Below are positions 33,009 through 41,734 of a DNA stretch of 64,000 bases, piece after piece. Source of the DNA: Mariniflexile sp044335535. GTDB taxonomy: Bacteria > Bacteroidota > Bacteroidia > Flavobacteriales > Flavobacteriaceae. The DNA is taken from contig NZ_JBIQVZ010000009.1 of assembly GCF_044335535.1 (NCBI RefSeq), positions 1-64,000 of the forward strand, in the 5' to 3' direction. The first letter of the stretch is position 1. The number at the start of each line of letters is the position of its first letter. A model generated the notes under the pieces. That model did not search any database, had not been told where the DNA came from, and was given only the letters and a program-made list of their open reading frames with translations. The position numbers and the translations under genes were made by a program.

Positions 33009-33851
33009 TTATTTTTGATTTGATTTTCTGTAATCAGAAGGCAGCATATTAAATTTCTGATGGAAAAGTCTTGAGAAATACGAACTGTCTTCATAGCCAA
33101 TTTGAAAGCTAATCTCGCTTACGGTAAGAGAAGAATGAATCAACAGATTGGCGGCTTTTTTCATCCGTTTATTGCGAATGTAATTGGCAGGAGTATCATC
33201 AAAATGCTTTTTAAACCCTCTTTTGAAGGTAGAAAGACTTTGACCGGCTAAAAAAGCCATCTGGTCAAGGCTGAGATTGGAATAAAGATGAGACTCAACG
33301 ACTTCTGAAATATTCGCTTTTTGTGGGGTAAATAAATAACTATACAGCTCTAATATGGTTTCAGCTACATCTGTATGGAGTAAGAGTAAAATAAGTTCTT
33401 TAACCTTAAGATAGAGTATTTCTTCTTTTGCCATCTCAGGATTGTCGAAATAAAAATTAAGACTTTCTATAAAGTGATCAATGACATTTTTTTGGGAAAG
33501 TCTGTATGCATAATTACTCGAATTCTTTTGTTTAACAAAAAAAGGAATCTCTTCCTGAAATATTTTTTCGAGAATATCAGGAAAAAAATGAATAACACAT
33601 ACATCACAAAGACCCGACGTATTATTTTGAAAAAGATCTGCAAAATAGGTTCCGCATTTTAACAAAACACTTTCATTCTCTTTGGTTATGATTTTTTCAG
33701 TTGGTGTTGCTATATGAGAGCCTCCTTCTTTAAAATACAGGAAACAAGCTTCATCTTGAAAAACAGGATTTTGACGTAAAGGAGGAAGAACTTGTAACTT
33801 TTCTATAATCGTTCTACCATTTAGGTCAATATGTTGTCTGTTTTTTATCAT
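33009..33851 (-). CDS. AraC-family transcriptional regulator
   Basis: I start this protein at the ATG at 33851 (MIKNRQHIDLNGR), giving 280 residues. A further 39 residues are open upstream but are unlike the family and read through a repeat-like stretch. The N-terminal half is a cupin-like ligand domain. The C-terminal 100 residues hold the two HTH motifs (LSLDQMAFLAGQSLSTFKRG and LTVSEISFQIGYEDSSYFSR). It likely regulates the membrane protein and peroxiredoxin pair. The effector is unknown. Confidence 0.88.
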   Translation of the reverse strand: MIKNRQHIDLNGRTIIEKLQVLPPLRQNPVFQDEACFLYFKEGGSHIATPTEKIITKENESVLLKCGTYFADLFQNNTSGLCDVCVIHFFPDILEKIFQEEIPFFVKQKNSSNYAYRLSQKNVIDHFIESLNFYFDNPEMAKEEILYLKVKELILLLLHTDVAETILELYSYLFTPQKANISEVVESHLYSNLSLDQMAFLAGQSLSTFKRGFKKHFDDTPANYIRNKRMKKAANLLIHSSLTVSEISFQIGYEDSSYFSRLFHQKFNMLPSDYRKSNQK

Positions 33852-34099
33852 TCGATTAGTCGTATTATTTACTGTAGAATTTGTCTGGTAACGTGTTTTT
33901 GGGCGAGGATTTTGCTTCGCCAGTTCACTGTGCCCGTGTTCGAAGGAAAATCGGAAGCCAGCAAACAAGCAACCAACTTTGTGCTAGTTAAAACTAACAA
34001 TTTTTCATACATGGTGTTCTAGTTATTTAGTTATTGTAAAACGTTTTTACACTTATTAATTTATACTTTTATGAGATTATATGATTGCACTAATTGATT

Positions 34100-34252
34100 T
34101 TAACGGGTTCTTTTGTGTGTGTCTATTGCCAGATTTGCAATTTCTTCACTTGGGTATATTGTAGAGTTTTCCTGTTTTTTTATCAACTCAAATCTTTGCC
34201 CCCTATCATCGTCATACTCTATTTGGGATAAACCATATTTCTCATCATTCAT
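34100..34252 (-). CDS. Short open frame of uncertain status
   Basis: A 50-residue frame (MNDEKYGLSQIEYDDDRGQR and onward) that is acidic, soluble-looking and codon-plausible, with no recognised family. It lies in the 850-base stretch between the AraC gene and the GH127 relic, where I find no convincing gene. It could be the end of a decayed gene. Confidence 0.3.
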   Translation of the reverse strand: MNDEKYGLSQIEYDDDRGQRFELIKKQENSTIYPSEEIANLAIDTHKRTR

Positions 34253-34393
34253 TAATGCTTTGTACTCTGTAATTTTTCATATATCATTTCTTTTCTTCAA
34301 AGGTATTACAAAAGTAATTTTTTGACAAAATGATTAAAATTATTGAGGATATGTTTTCTTTTGACGGAATCTAATCGGTTTATTGAATTATTA

Positions 34394-34576
34394 TTAGTCA
34401 TTTCCAACACCATGGTCTCCATCTTTTTTTCGATGCAATGAATTTACAATTCGTGAGTCATTTAATAATGAAGAATACATTTCATGTGCTTGTTTATTAG
34501 AGAGAGGTTCATTCATTTCAAGTGCGTTTAATAGCGCACCATATGAAATGTTTATAAATTTAAAGAGAATGTTCAA
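34394..34576 (-). CDS. Short open frame of uncertain status
   Basis: A 60-residue frame (LEMNEPLSNKQAHEMYSSLL) with no recognised family. It lies in the same gene-poor stretch as the frame at 34100. Either both are small unknown genes or they are remnants. Confidence 0.3.
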   Translation of the reverse strand: MNILFKFINISYGALLNALEMNEPLSNKQAHEMYSSLLNDSRIVNSLHRKKDGDHGVGND

Positions 34577-34700
34577 TTATTGAAAGTGCAAATTACAATA
34601 TATCGGCATATTTGTTTTTTTACCTAAAAATGATACAACCGGTTATGTTGATTATTCATATATCACACATGAAAAAGAATATTAAATTAAAAATAAATAA

Positions 34701-34999
34701 ATGAACTTTCAACATTTTAATAAATCATTTTCATTTATAGCTAAATGCAATAGAGTTTATTTTTCTTCACTTATTTCTAGAAGTGCTTTGGTACAAATGC
34801 AAACTTTTAAATTACAAGATTTTATTATTAGATATGGTTCTTTTGAAGATTTACAAGACGTTAATTTAAAATATATTCTTAATTTGGAACCAGATAGACT
34901 TTTGGCTACTTATTTAATAGATATTGATTTACCTATAAAAAAAGACCGATACGGTAACTTGGAAAACATAAGGTTTGATGGTAAAATATGGGATATCTA
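34701..34999 (+). pseudogene. Truncated, diverged copy of the GH127 gene (first ~95 codons)
   Basis: The 99-residue frame aligns along its length with the N-terminus of the GH127 protein encoded at 37817. For example, QMQTFKLQDFIIRYGSFEDL compares with QMQPFKLQEVRLTDGPFKNA, and LKYILNLEPDRLLATYLID with LKYILDLEPDRLLAPYLID. It ends where the catalytic domain should begin and is followed at once by a GH43 remnant. The catalytic residues are all missing. It is one part of a decayed copy of the GH127-GH43-GH3 block. Confidence 0.85.
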
Positions 35000-35017
35000 G
35001 GAGGTTCTATTAGTAGC

Positions 35018-35088
35018 CATATACATTATCTCATTTTTTAGATATAGATTTCGATTATTTTGATATTTCAAATAAAATTTCTGAATAG
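35018..35088 (+). pseudogene. Remnant of a GH43 gene (last codons)
   Basis: The last codons read DFDYFDISNKISE and stop, against DFDYFNISDKISE at the end of the GH43 gene at 40146. The preceding CATATACATTATCTCATTTT matches CCTATACATTACCTCATTTT in the same gene, but the piece between is deleted. The remnant sits directly before the GH95 gene, just as the intact GH43 gene sits directly before GH3. Confidence 0.75.
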
Positions 35089-35115
35089 AGATGCCTAATT
35101 AAATATAGATGATAG

Positions 35116-37785
35116 ATGAATTATATTCTTGTTAAATTAAAAATAAACCATTTATACTTTCTAATAATAAGTGTTTTATGTGTAACGAGTTTAAATGCTC
35201 AAATATTACTTTTTCAAAATCTAAAATTAAGTTCTGAAGATAGGGCCAAGGCTATTCTGCCATGGGCTCAAATTCCGACTTCTGTTTTTAAAAATCAAAA
35301 GCATCAGCAATTGGCTCTTGAAACGGCAAGAAAGTCTATGATATTTTTTCAGAAAAACAATAGTACTCTTCCTTTAAAAAAATCAACAAGAAAATTAAAA
35401 TTATGGTATAATGCACCTTCTGGTGAAGTTTGGGAAAATGCTTTACCAATTGGTAATGGCTTCCAAGCAGCTATGGTTTATGGCAATGTAAAAAAAGAAA
35501 TATTCCAGCTTAACGAACATACCGTTTGGAGTGGAAGCCCCAATCGTAATGACAACCCAAATGCTTTAAAAGCCCTACCTGAAGTTAGAAAGCTCATTTT
35601 TGAAGGTGAGTATAAAGCAGCAGAAGATATGGCTAATGCCCAAATAATAACAAAAAAATCGCATGGACAAATGTTCCAACCAGTTGGTAACCTAGAACTA
35701 ACCTTTGCTGGTCATGAAGATTATTCTGATTATTATCGTGAATTAGATATAGAAGATGCTATTGTCAAAACTACTTATACCGTTGATGGCGTAACCTATA
35801 TCAGAGAGGCTTTCACATCTTTCCCTGATAGAGTGATGGTTATTCGCCTTTCGGCTGACAAACCCAATAGTTTATCTTTTAACGCTTCATTAACTTCTCA
35901 ATATGAGAAAAAGGAATTTAAAGTTAATGGCAACAAGGAGTTATCACTTTGGGGTACTACCAGCGATCATGAAGGTGTAGAGGGTAAAGTTGAATTTAAT
36001 GCGCTTGCTAGAATAAAAACTGATGACGGCAACATAATCCATACTAGTGATTCTATTGCTATTGAAAATGCCAATTCTGTTTTAATATTTGTTTCCATTG
36101 CTTCTAATTTCAATAATTATAATGATATCAGTGGTGATGAAAATCAGCGTGCCAAAGATTATTTGGATAAAGCTTTTAACAAGAATTTTGAAGCCTTGAA
36201 AGCGGCACATATTGAAGCGTATCAAAAATATTTCAACCGTGTTAAACTTGATTTAGGTTCTACAGAAGCTTCTAAATTACCAACGAATGAGCGGCTTAAT
36301 AATTTTAGAAATACAGAAGACCCTTCATTTGTAACTTTATATTACCAATTTGGGAGATATCTTTTAATTTCTTCATCTCAACCCGGAGGTCAACCAGCAA
36401 ATCTTCAAGGTATTTGGAATGGAAATATGAGGCCTGCTTGGGATAGTAAATATACTATCAATATCAATACTGAAATGAACTATTGGCCAGCTGAAAAAAC
36501 CAATCTTTCAGAAATGCATGAACCGCTTTTGAAGATGGTCATGGAACTTTCTGAAACAGGAAAGGAAACAGCCAAAGTGATGTATGGAGCCAATGGTTGG
36601 CTAGCGCATCACAATACAGATATTTGGAGAATCACGGGGCCTGTTGATGGCTCGTTCTGGGGTATTTGGAATGGTGGAGGTGGTTGGTTAAGCCAACATT
36701 TATGGGAACATTATTTATATACTGGAGATAAAAACTATCTTGAGTCAGTGTATCCTGCTATTAAAGGTGCTGCTGATTTTTATGCTGATTTTTTAGTAGA
36801 ACATCCTAAATACAAATGGCTTGTGGTTGCTCCTGGAAATTCACCAGAAAACGCACCAAAAGAACACCAAGGTGCCTCAATAACTGCAGGATCTACTATG
36901 GACAATCAACTTGTTTTCGATGTTTTTAGTGTAACCATTCAAGCAGCGAAAGCACTTGGAAAGGACAACGATTTAATCGAAAAACTAGAGGGTTTGAAAG
37001 AAAAATTATCTCCCATGCATATTGGAAAACACAACCAATTACAAGAATGGTTAGATGATGTTGATAGCCCGGATGACAATCACCGCCATATCTCACATTT
37101 GTATGGATTGTATCCATCAAACCAAATTTCACCATATAGCAATCCGAAACTTTTTGCAGCAGCTAAAAATACACTTTTACAAAGAGGCGATGTGTCTACT
37201 GGCTGGAGTATGGGATGGAAAGTAAATTGGTGGGCAAAAATGCAAGATGGTAATCACGCCTACAAATTAATTGAAAGTCAATTAATGCCACTTGGCACTG
37301 TTCGTGGCGGTGGCGGAACTTACAACAATCTTTTTGACGCACATCCTCCTTTTCAAATTGATGGTAATTTTGGTTGTACATCTGGCATTACAGAAATGTT
37401 AATGCAAAGTTCAGATGGAGCCGTACATTTAATACCAGCTTTACCAGACAATTTTAAAAATGGTATGATTAGTGGTTTAAAAACACGAGGTGGTTTTACA
37501 ATTGACGAGATGATTTGGGAAAATGGTGAGCTGGTTTCCGTTAAAATCACATCAACTTTAGGAGGAAATCTACGTTTAAGAACACCTAATGAAATAAAAA
37601 CAAAATCTGGAAAAAAACTTAAAAATACTTCTGGAGAAAATCCAAATGATTTTTTTGTGGTTAGTAAAATTAGACAACCTATTATATCTGAAACATCAAA
37701 TATTCAACCATTGCAATTAAAACCAACATTTCTTTATGACATGCCTACTAAAAAAGGTAAATCATACATTTTTGTTATGAAATAA
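35116..37785 (+). CDS. GH95 glycosidase (alpha-L-fucosidase or alpha-L-galactosidase) with a GH3-derived N-terminus
   Basis: An 889-residue exported enzyme. From residue 94 it is GH95 (LKLWYNAPSGEVWENALPIG ... QLNEHTVWSGSPNRNDNP). The catalytic residues of the family fit Asn449 and Asn451 (ININTEMNYWPA), Glu578 (GNSPENAP) and Asp749 (FQIDGNFGCTSG). Residues 1-46 (signal peptide and LSSEDRAKA) match residues 1-46 of the GH3 protein at 41735. Residues 47-93 (ILPWAQIPTSVF ... KKSTRK) match GH3 residues 356-402. The N-terminus is therefore a deleted GH3 gene fused in frame to GH95. The signal peptide seems intact, so the enzyme may still be exported. In a xylan locus, alpha-L-galactose or fucose side chains are the likely target. 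Confidence 0.92.
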   Translation: MNYILVKLKINHLYFLIISVLCVTSLNAQILLFQNLKLSSEDRAKAILPWAQIPTSVFKNQKHQQLALETARKSMIFFQKNNSTLPLKKSTRKLKLWYNAPSGEVWENALPIGNGFQAAMVYGNVKKEIFQLNEHTVWSGSPNRNDNPNALKALPEVRKLIFEGEYKAAEDMANAQIITKKSHGQMFQPVGNLELTFAGHEDYSDYYRELDIEDAIVKTTYTVDGVTYIREAFTSFPDRVMVIRLSADKPNSLSFNASLTSQYEKKEFKVNGNKELSLWGTTSDHEGVEGKVEFNALARIKTDDGNIIHTSDSIAIENANSVLIFVSIASNFNNYNDISGDENQRAKDYLDKAFNKNFEALKAAHIEAYQKYFNRVKLDLGSTEASKLPTNERLNNFRNTEDPSFVTLYYQFGRYLLISSSQPGGQPANLQGIWNGNMRPAWDSKYTININTEMNYWPAEKTNLSEMHEPLLKMVMELSETGKETAKVMYGANGWLAHHNTDIWRITGPVDGSFWGIWNGGGGWLSQHLWEHYLYTGDKNYLESVYPAIKGAADFYADFLVEHPKYKWLVVAPGNSPENAPKEHQGASITAGSTMDNQLVFDVFSVTIQAAKALGKDNDLIEKLEGLKEKLSPMHIGKHNQLQEWLDDVDSPDDNHRHISHLYGLYPSNQISPYSNPKLFAAAKNTLLQRGDVSTGWSMGWKVNWWAKMQDGNHAYKLIESQLMPLGTVRGGGGTYNNLFDAHPPFQIDGNFGCTSGITEMLMQSSDGAVHLIPALPDNFKNGMISGLKTRGGFTIDEMIWENGELVSVKITSTLGGNLRLRTPNEIKTKSGKKLKNTSGENPNDFFVVSKIRQPIISETSNIQPLQLKPTFLYDMPTKKGKSYIFVMK

Positions 37786-37816
37786 AAAACACAAATTAAA
37801 CAAATACTAAAATCAA

Positions 37817-40129
37817 ATGAGCTTTCAATATTTTAAATATATTTTATCACCAACCAGAAAACTGAACTACTTACTGTTTTTACTTACATCGTGTTCTGTT
37901 TTTGCTCAAATGCAGCCTTTTAAATTGCAAGAAGTAAGACTTACAGATGGTCCTTTTAAAAACGCACAAGATGTTGATTTAAAATACATTCTTGATTTGG
38001 AACCCGATAGGCTTTTAGCCCCCTATTTAATTGATGCCGGATTTCCAACAAAAGAAGACCGCTATGGAAACTGGGAAAGCATAGGCTTGGATGGACATAT
38101 TGCTGGTCATTATTTATCGGCTTTAGCCATGTTATATGCTTCAACAGACAATCAAGAACTTAAAACACGTTTAGATTATATGCTTTCTGAATTGGAGCGT
38201 TGCCAAAATAAAAATGGGAATGGCTATGTTGGAGGTATTCCTCAAGGCAAAATATTTTGGGAACGCATTCATAAAGGTGATATTGATGGCAGCGGTTTTG
38301 GTTTAAATAATACTTGGGTACCTCTTTATAATATCCATAAATTATTTGCAGGTTTAATTGATGCTTATCATTTTACTGGCAGTGAAAAAGCAAAATCTAT
38401 TGTCATAAATTTAGGTGATTGGTTTATTGGTTTGATCGAACCACTTTCCGACGAGCAAATACAAAACATTTTAAGAACCGAACATGGCGGTATAAATGAA
38501 TCTTTTGCTGATTTATATATAATAACAAAAGATGAAAAATACTTAGTAACTGCTAAAAAGTTAACCCACAAAACTTTTTTAGAACCATTACTACACCAAG
38601 AAGACAAGTTAACAGGGTTACATGCCAATACCCAAATACCTAAAGTTCTTGGTTATGAAAAAGTAGCTTCTTTAACCAATAATGAGGAATTATCTGAAGC
38701 TGTCAAGTTTTTTTGGAGAGATGTTTCTCAAACACGAAGTGTCGCTTTTGGTGGCAATAGTGTAGCAGAGCACTTTAACCCTGTTGACGATTTTAGCAGT
38801 ATGATAAAATCCAACCAAGGACCAGAAACCTGCAATTCTTATAATATGGTTCGTTTAAGCAAAGCGTTGTTTTTTGACCATAATGATGTTAGCTATATAG
38901 ATTTTTATGAAAGAACGCTTTACAATCATATTCTGTCAAGTCAACATCCTGAAAAGGGTGGTTTTGTGTACTTTACACCCATACGACCCAATCATTACAG
39001 AGTATATTCACAACCAGAAACAAGTATGTGGTGTTGTGTTGGTTCTGGTCTAGAAAACCATACTAAGTATGGCGAATTAATTTATAGCCATACCAATAAC
39101 GATGTATTTGTGAATCTTTTTATTCCATCTACTTTAAATTGGGAAGAAAAAGGTATTACGTTAACCCAAAACACGAAGTTTCCTTATGAAAATCAATCAG
39201 AAATAGTTTTAAATCTTAAAAAGAAACAAACATTCACTTTAAATATTCGTCAGCCTAAATGGGCAGAAAATTTTGAAATTTTAGTAAATGATAAGGTTCA
39301 AAACATACAAAAAAAGCCTTCTAGCTATATTACCATTAAAAGGACATGGAAATCTGGAGACAAAATTTCTATTAGGTTTAAAACCTCAACACATTTAGAA
39401 AATTTACCAGACGGCTCAAATTGGGTTGCTTATGTCGATGGTCCTATTGTATTAGCTGCCAAAACTTCAACAGAAGATTTGGACGGTTTATTTGCAGACG
39501 ATAGTCGTATGGGACATGCTACTCACGGAAGATATTTTCCGTTAGATGAAGCTTATGCCTTAGTTGGCAATAAAGACAGCTACCTTTCTAAACCAAAAAA
39601 AATCGGAAAACTTCATTTCAGTCTAGATTCTTTAGAACTTCAACCATTTTTTGAAGTGCACGATGCGCGTTACCAAATGTATTTCCATACATACAGCAAC
39701 GAGGAGTACAAAGAAAAACAAGCTATACTTAAACAACAAGAAATAGATGCTGCGGCTCTTGAAGCCAAAACTGTTGATAAAATAAGTTGTGGTGAACAAC
39801 AACCTGAAGTCGGACATTTTTATAAGGGTGAAAAAAGTAACTCTGGATATAATGATGATAAATTTTGGAGAAGCACTCGTGGTTTTATGGCTTACCAACT
39901 TTCAAACAAAAACCTGCAAGGTAAGTTTTTAGATATTTCAGTATTAGATGAATTAAAATTAGATAATGTTGAAATTTCTATTAATGAAAAACCTGCTGAA
40001 ATAATTTCTACAGAAAATAAAACCATTAGAATAAAATTGAGTGATATGGAGATTGTAAACGTAAAAATTACTTCAACCAACGACAGACCAACGCCTCGAT
40101 TTTACGAATTAAGAATTTTAAAAGATTAA
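37817..40129 (+). CDS. GH127-type beta-L-arabinofuranosidase
   Basis: A 770-residue exported enzyme (signal near residues 15-30, LLFLLTSCSVFAQ). It has an alpha/alpha-barrel catalytic domain and C-terminal beta domains (GEQQPEVGHFYKGEKSNSG resembles DUF6805). The zinc/cysteine centre of the family fits Glu337 and Cys339 in GPETCNSYNM and Cys406-Cys407 in MWCCVGSG, almost the same numbering as in HypBA1. It would remove beta-linked L-arabinofuranose. GH146 members look similar and cannot be excluded. It follows GH95 with a 31-base gap and precedes GH43 by 16 bases. Confidence 0.9.
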   Translation: MSFQYFKYILSPTRKLNYLLFLLTSCSVFAQMQPFKLQEVRLTDGPFKNAQDVDLKYILDLEPDRLLAPYLIDAGFPTKEDRYGNWESIGLDGHIAGHYLSALAMLYASTDNQELKTRLDYMLSELERCQNKNGNGYVGGIPQGKIFWERIHKGDIDGSGFGLNNTWVPLYNIHKLFAGLIDAYHFTGSEKAKSIVINLGDWFIGLIEPLSDEQIQNILRTEHGGINESFADLYIITKDEKYLVTAKKLTHKTFLEPLLHQEDKLTGLHANTQIPKVLGYEKVASLTNNEELSEAVKFFWRDVSQTRSVAFGGNSVAEHFNPVDDFSSMIKSNQGPETCNSYNMVRLSKALFFDHNDVSYIDFYERTLYNHILSSQHPEKGGFVYFTPIRPNHYRVYSQPETSMWCCVGSGLENHTKYGELIYSHTNNDVFVNLFIPSTLNWEEKGITLTQNTKFPYENQSEIVLNLKKKQTFTLNIRQPKWAENFEILVNDKVQNIQKKPSSYITIKRTWKSGDKISIRFKTSTHLENLPDGSNWVAYVDGPIVLAAKTSTEDLDGLFADDSRMGHATHGRYFPLDEAYALVGNKDSYLSKPKKIGKLHFSLDSLELQPFFEVHDARYQMYFHTYSNEEYKEKQAILKQQEIDAAALEAKTVDKISCGEQQPEVGHFYKGEKSNSGYNDDKFWRSTRGFMAYQLSNKNLQGKFLDISVLDELKLDNVEISINEKPAEIISTENKTIRIKLSDMEIVNVKITSTNDRPTPRFYELRILKD

Positions 40130-40145
40130 TACCAATTAAACTGCA

Positions 40146-41708
40146 ATGAAAAAAATAGCATTCCTATTATTAGCCAATTTAGTTTTCATTTTCCATTTAG
40201 GTGCACAAAATAACAAAGCTGAAAACCCAATAATATATGCAGATGTACCAGATGCTTCTATGGTTCGTGTTGGAGACACGTATTACATGAGTAGCACAAC
40301 CATGCACATGAGTCCGGGATTGCCAATCATGAAATCTAAAGACTTAGTGAATTGGGAACTTATAAATTATGCCTATGATGTACTTGGACATAATGACGAG
40401 CTTGATTTGGAAAATGGGAAAAGCATGTATGGTAGAGGCTCATGGGCTAGTTGCTTACGTTATCATAATGGGAAATTTTATCTGAGTACTTTTTCGGCAA
40501 CAACAGGAAAGACCCATATTTTTATTACTGAAAATCTTGAAAAGGGAGCTTGGAAAAAAATAGAATTTAAGCCTTCTTACCACGATCACTCCATGTTTTT
40601 TGATGACGATGGTAAAATTTATATAATTTGGGCTGCTGGAAAACTTAATATTGCAGAGTTAAAAGATGATCTTTCGGGTGTAAAAGAAGGAACAGAAAAA
40701 GTCCTAATTGAAAATGCCAGTGCACCTGCGGGAAATAATATCATGCTAGGTGCAGAAGGATCCCAACTCTTTAAAGTAAGCGGAAAATACTATCTGTTTA
40801 ACATTACTTGGCCTAGAGGAGGAATGCGAACTGTGATTATTCATCGTGCAGATCATATAAATGGCCCTTGGGAAGGTAAAGTCGGTTTACAAGATTTAGG
40901 CGTAGCTCAAGGTGGACTTATTGATACACCAGAAGGTAAGTGGTTTTCATACTTATTTAAAGACAATGGTGGCGTAGGAAGAATACCTTATTTAGTACCT
41001 GTAGAATGGGTTAACGATTGGCCTGTTTTAGGAGAACATGGTAAAGTTCCTGAAACTCTTGATTTACCGAAGAGTAAAGGACTGATTCCATGTATTGTAA
41101 ACTCAGACAGTTTTGAGCGTAAAAAAAACGAAAGAGATTTACCATTGGTATGGCAATGGAACCATAATCCAAATAATTCGTTATGGTCTGTAAGAGAAAG
41201 AAAAGGATTTTTAAGGCTAAAAACAGGAAGAATAGATACCTTATTTGTTCAAGCAAAAAATACACTTACCCAGCGTACTATAGGACCAGAAAGTAAAGGA
41301 GCAACTTTATTAGATGTAAGTAACATGAAAGATGGAGATGTTTCAGGTTTGTGTTTACTACAAAAACAGTATGGTTTTATTGCGGTTAAGATGGAAAATA
41401 GCGTAAAAAAAATCATTATGGTTAGTGCTGCTACTGGTAGTGAAAAAGAACTTAAAAGTATTCCATTAAAACAAAATCAAGTTTATCTTAAAGCTGAGTG
41501 TGATTTTAGAAATCAAAAAGACACAGGAAGGTTTTATTACAGTCTTGATGGTAAAACATGGGAATCTATAGGCGAGGCAATTAAGTTACCCTATACATTA
41601 CCTCATTTTATGGGATATAGATTTGGATTATTTAACTATGCTACAAAGCAAATAGGTGGCTTTGTAGATTTCGATTATTTTAATATTTCTGATAAAATAT
41701 CAGAATAA
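40146..41708 (+). CDS. GH43 glycosidase with C-terminal beta-sandwich
   Basis: A 520-residue exported enzyme (signal LLLANLVFIFHLGAQ). The five-blade propeller carries the general base Asp36 (DVPDASMVRVGDTYYMSS), the pKa-modulating Asp in HDHSMFFDDDGKI and the acid Glu204 (LGAEGSQLFK). A C-terminal sandwich starts near residue 330. The MSSTTMHMSPGLP motif is typical of a GH43 branch of xylosidases/arabinofuranosidases. The substrate is likely arabinoxylan side chains or xylo-oligosaccharides. Its 3' end is the source of the remnant at 35018. Confidence 0.9.
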   Translation: MKKIAFLLLANLVFIFHLGAQNNKAENPIIYADVPDASMVRVGDTYYMSSTTMHMSPGLPIMKSKDLVNWELINYAYDVLGHNDELDLENGKSMYGRGSWASCLRYHNGKFYLSTFSATTGKTHIFITENLEKGAWKKIEFKPSYHDHSMFFDDDGKIYIIWAAGKLNIAELKDDLSGVKEGTEKVLIENASAPAGNNIMLGAEGSQLFKVSGKYYLFNITWPRGGMRTVIIHRADHINGPWEGKVGLQDLGVAQGGLIDTPEGKWFSYLFKDNGGVGRIPYLVPVEWVNDWPVLGEHGKVPETLDLPKSKGLIPCIVNSDSFERKKNERDLPLVWQWNHNPNNSLWSVRERKGFLRLKTGRIDTLFVQAKNTLTQRTIGPESKGATLLDVSNMKDGDVSGLCLLQKQYGFIAVKMENSVKKIIMVSAATGSEKELKSIPLKQNQVYLKAECDFRNQKDTGRFYYSLDGKTWESIGEAIKLPYTLPHFMGYRFGLFNYATKQIGGFVDFDYFNISDKISE

Positions 41709-41734
41709 AAAAACTCATTTAAAATAGATAATTA

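Noticed and set aside
33852..33968. Longer start for the AraC regulator
   Set aside because: The 39 extra residues are Arg/Thr/Asn-rich, unlike the family, and lie in a repeat-like stretch.
34113..34325. Plus-strand open frame of 70 codons
   Set aside because: It has no recognisable pattern and lies opposite another short frame; coding is not supported.
34020..34700. Recombination site or integrase target beside the xylan locus
   Set aside because: No tRNA gene, integrase or flanking direct repeat is visible.
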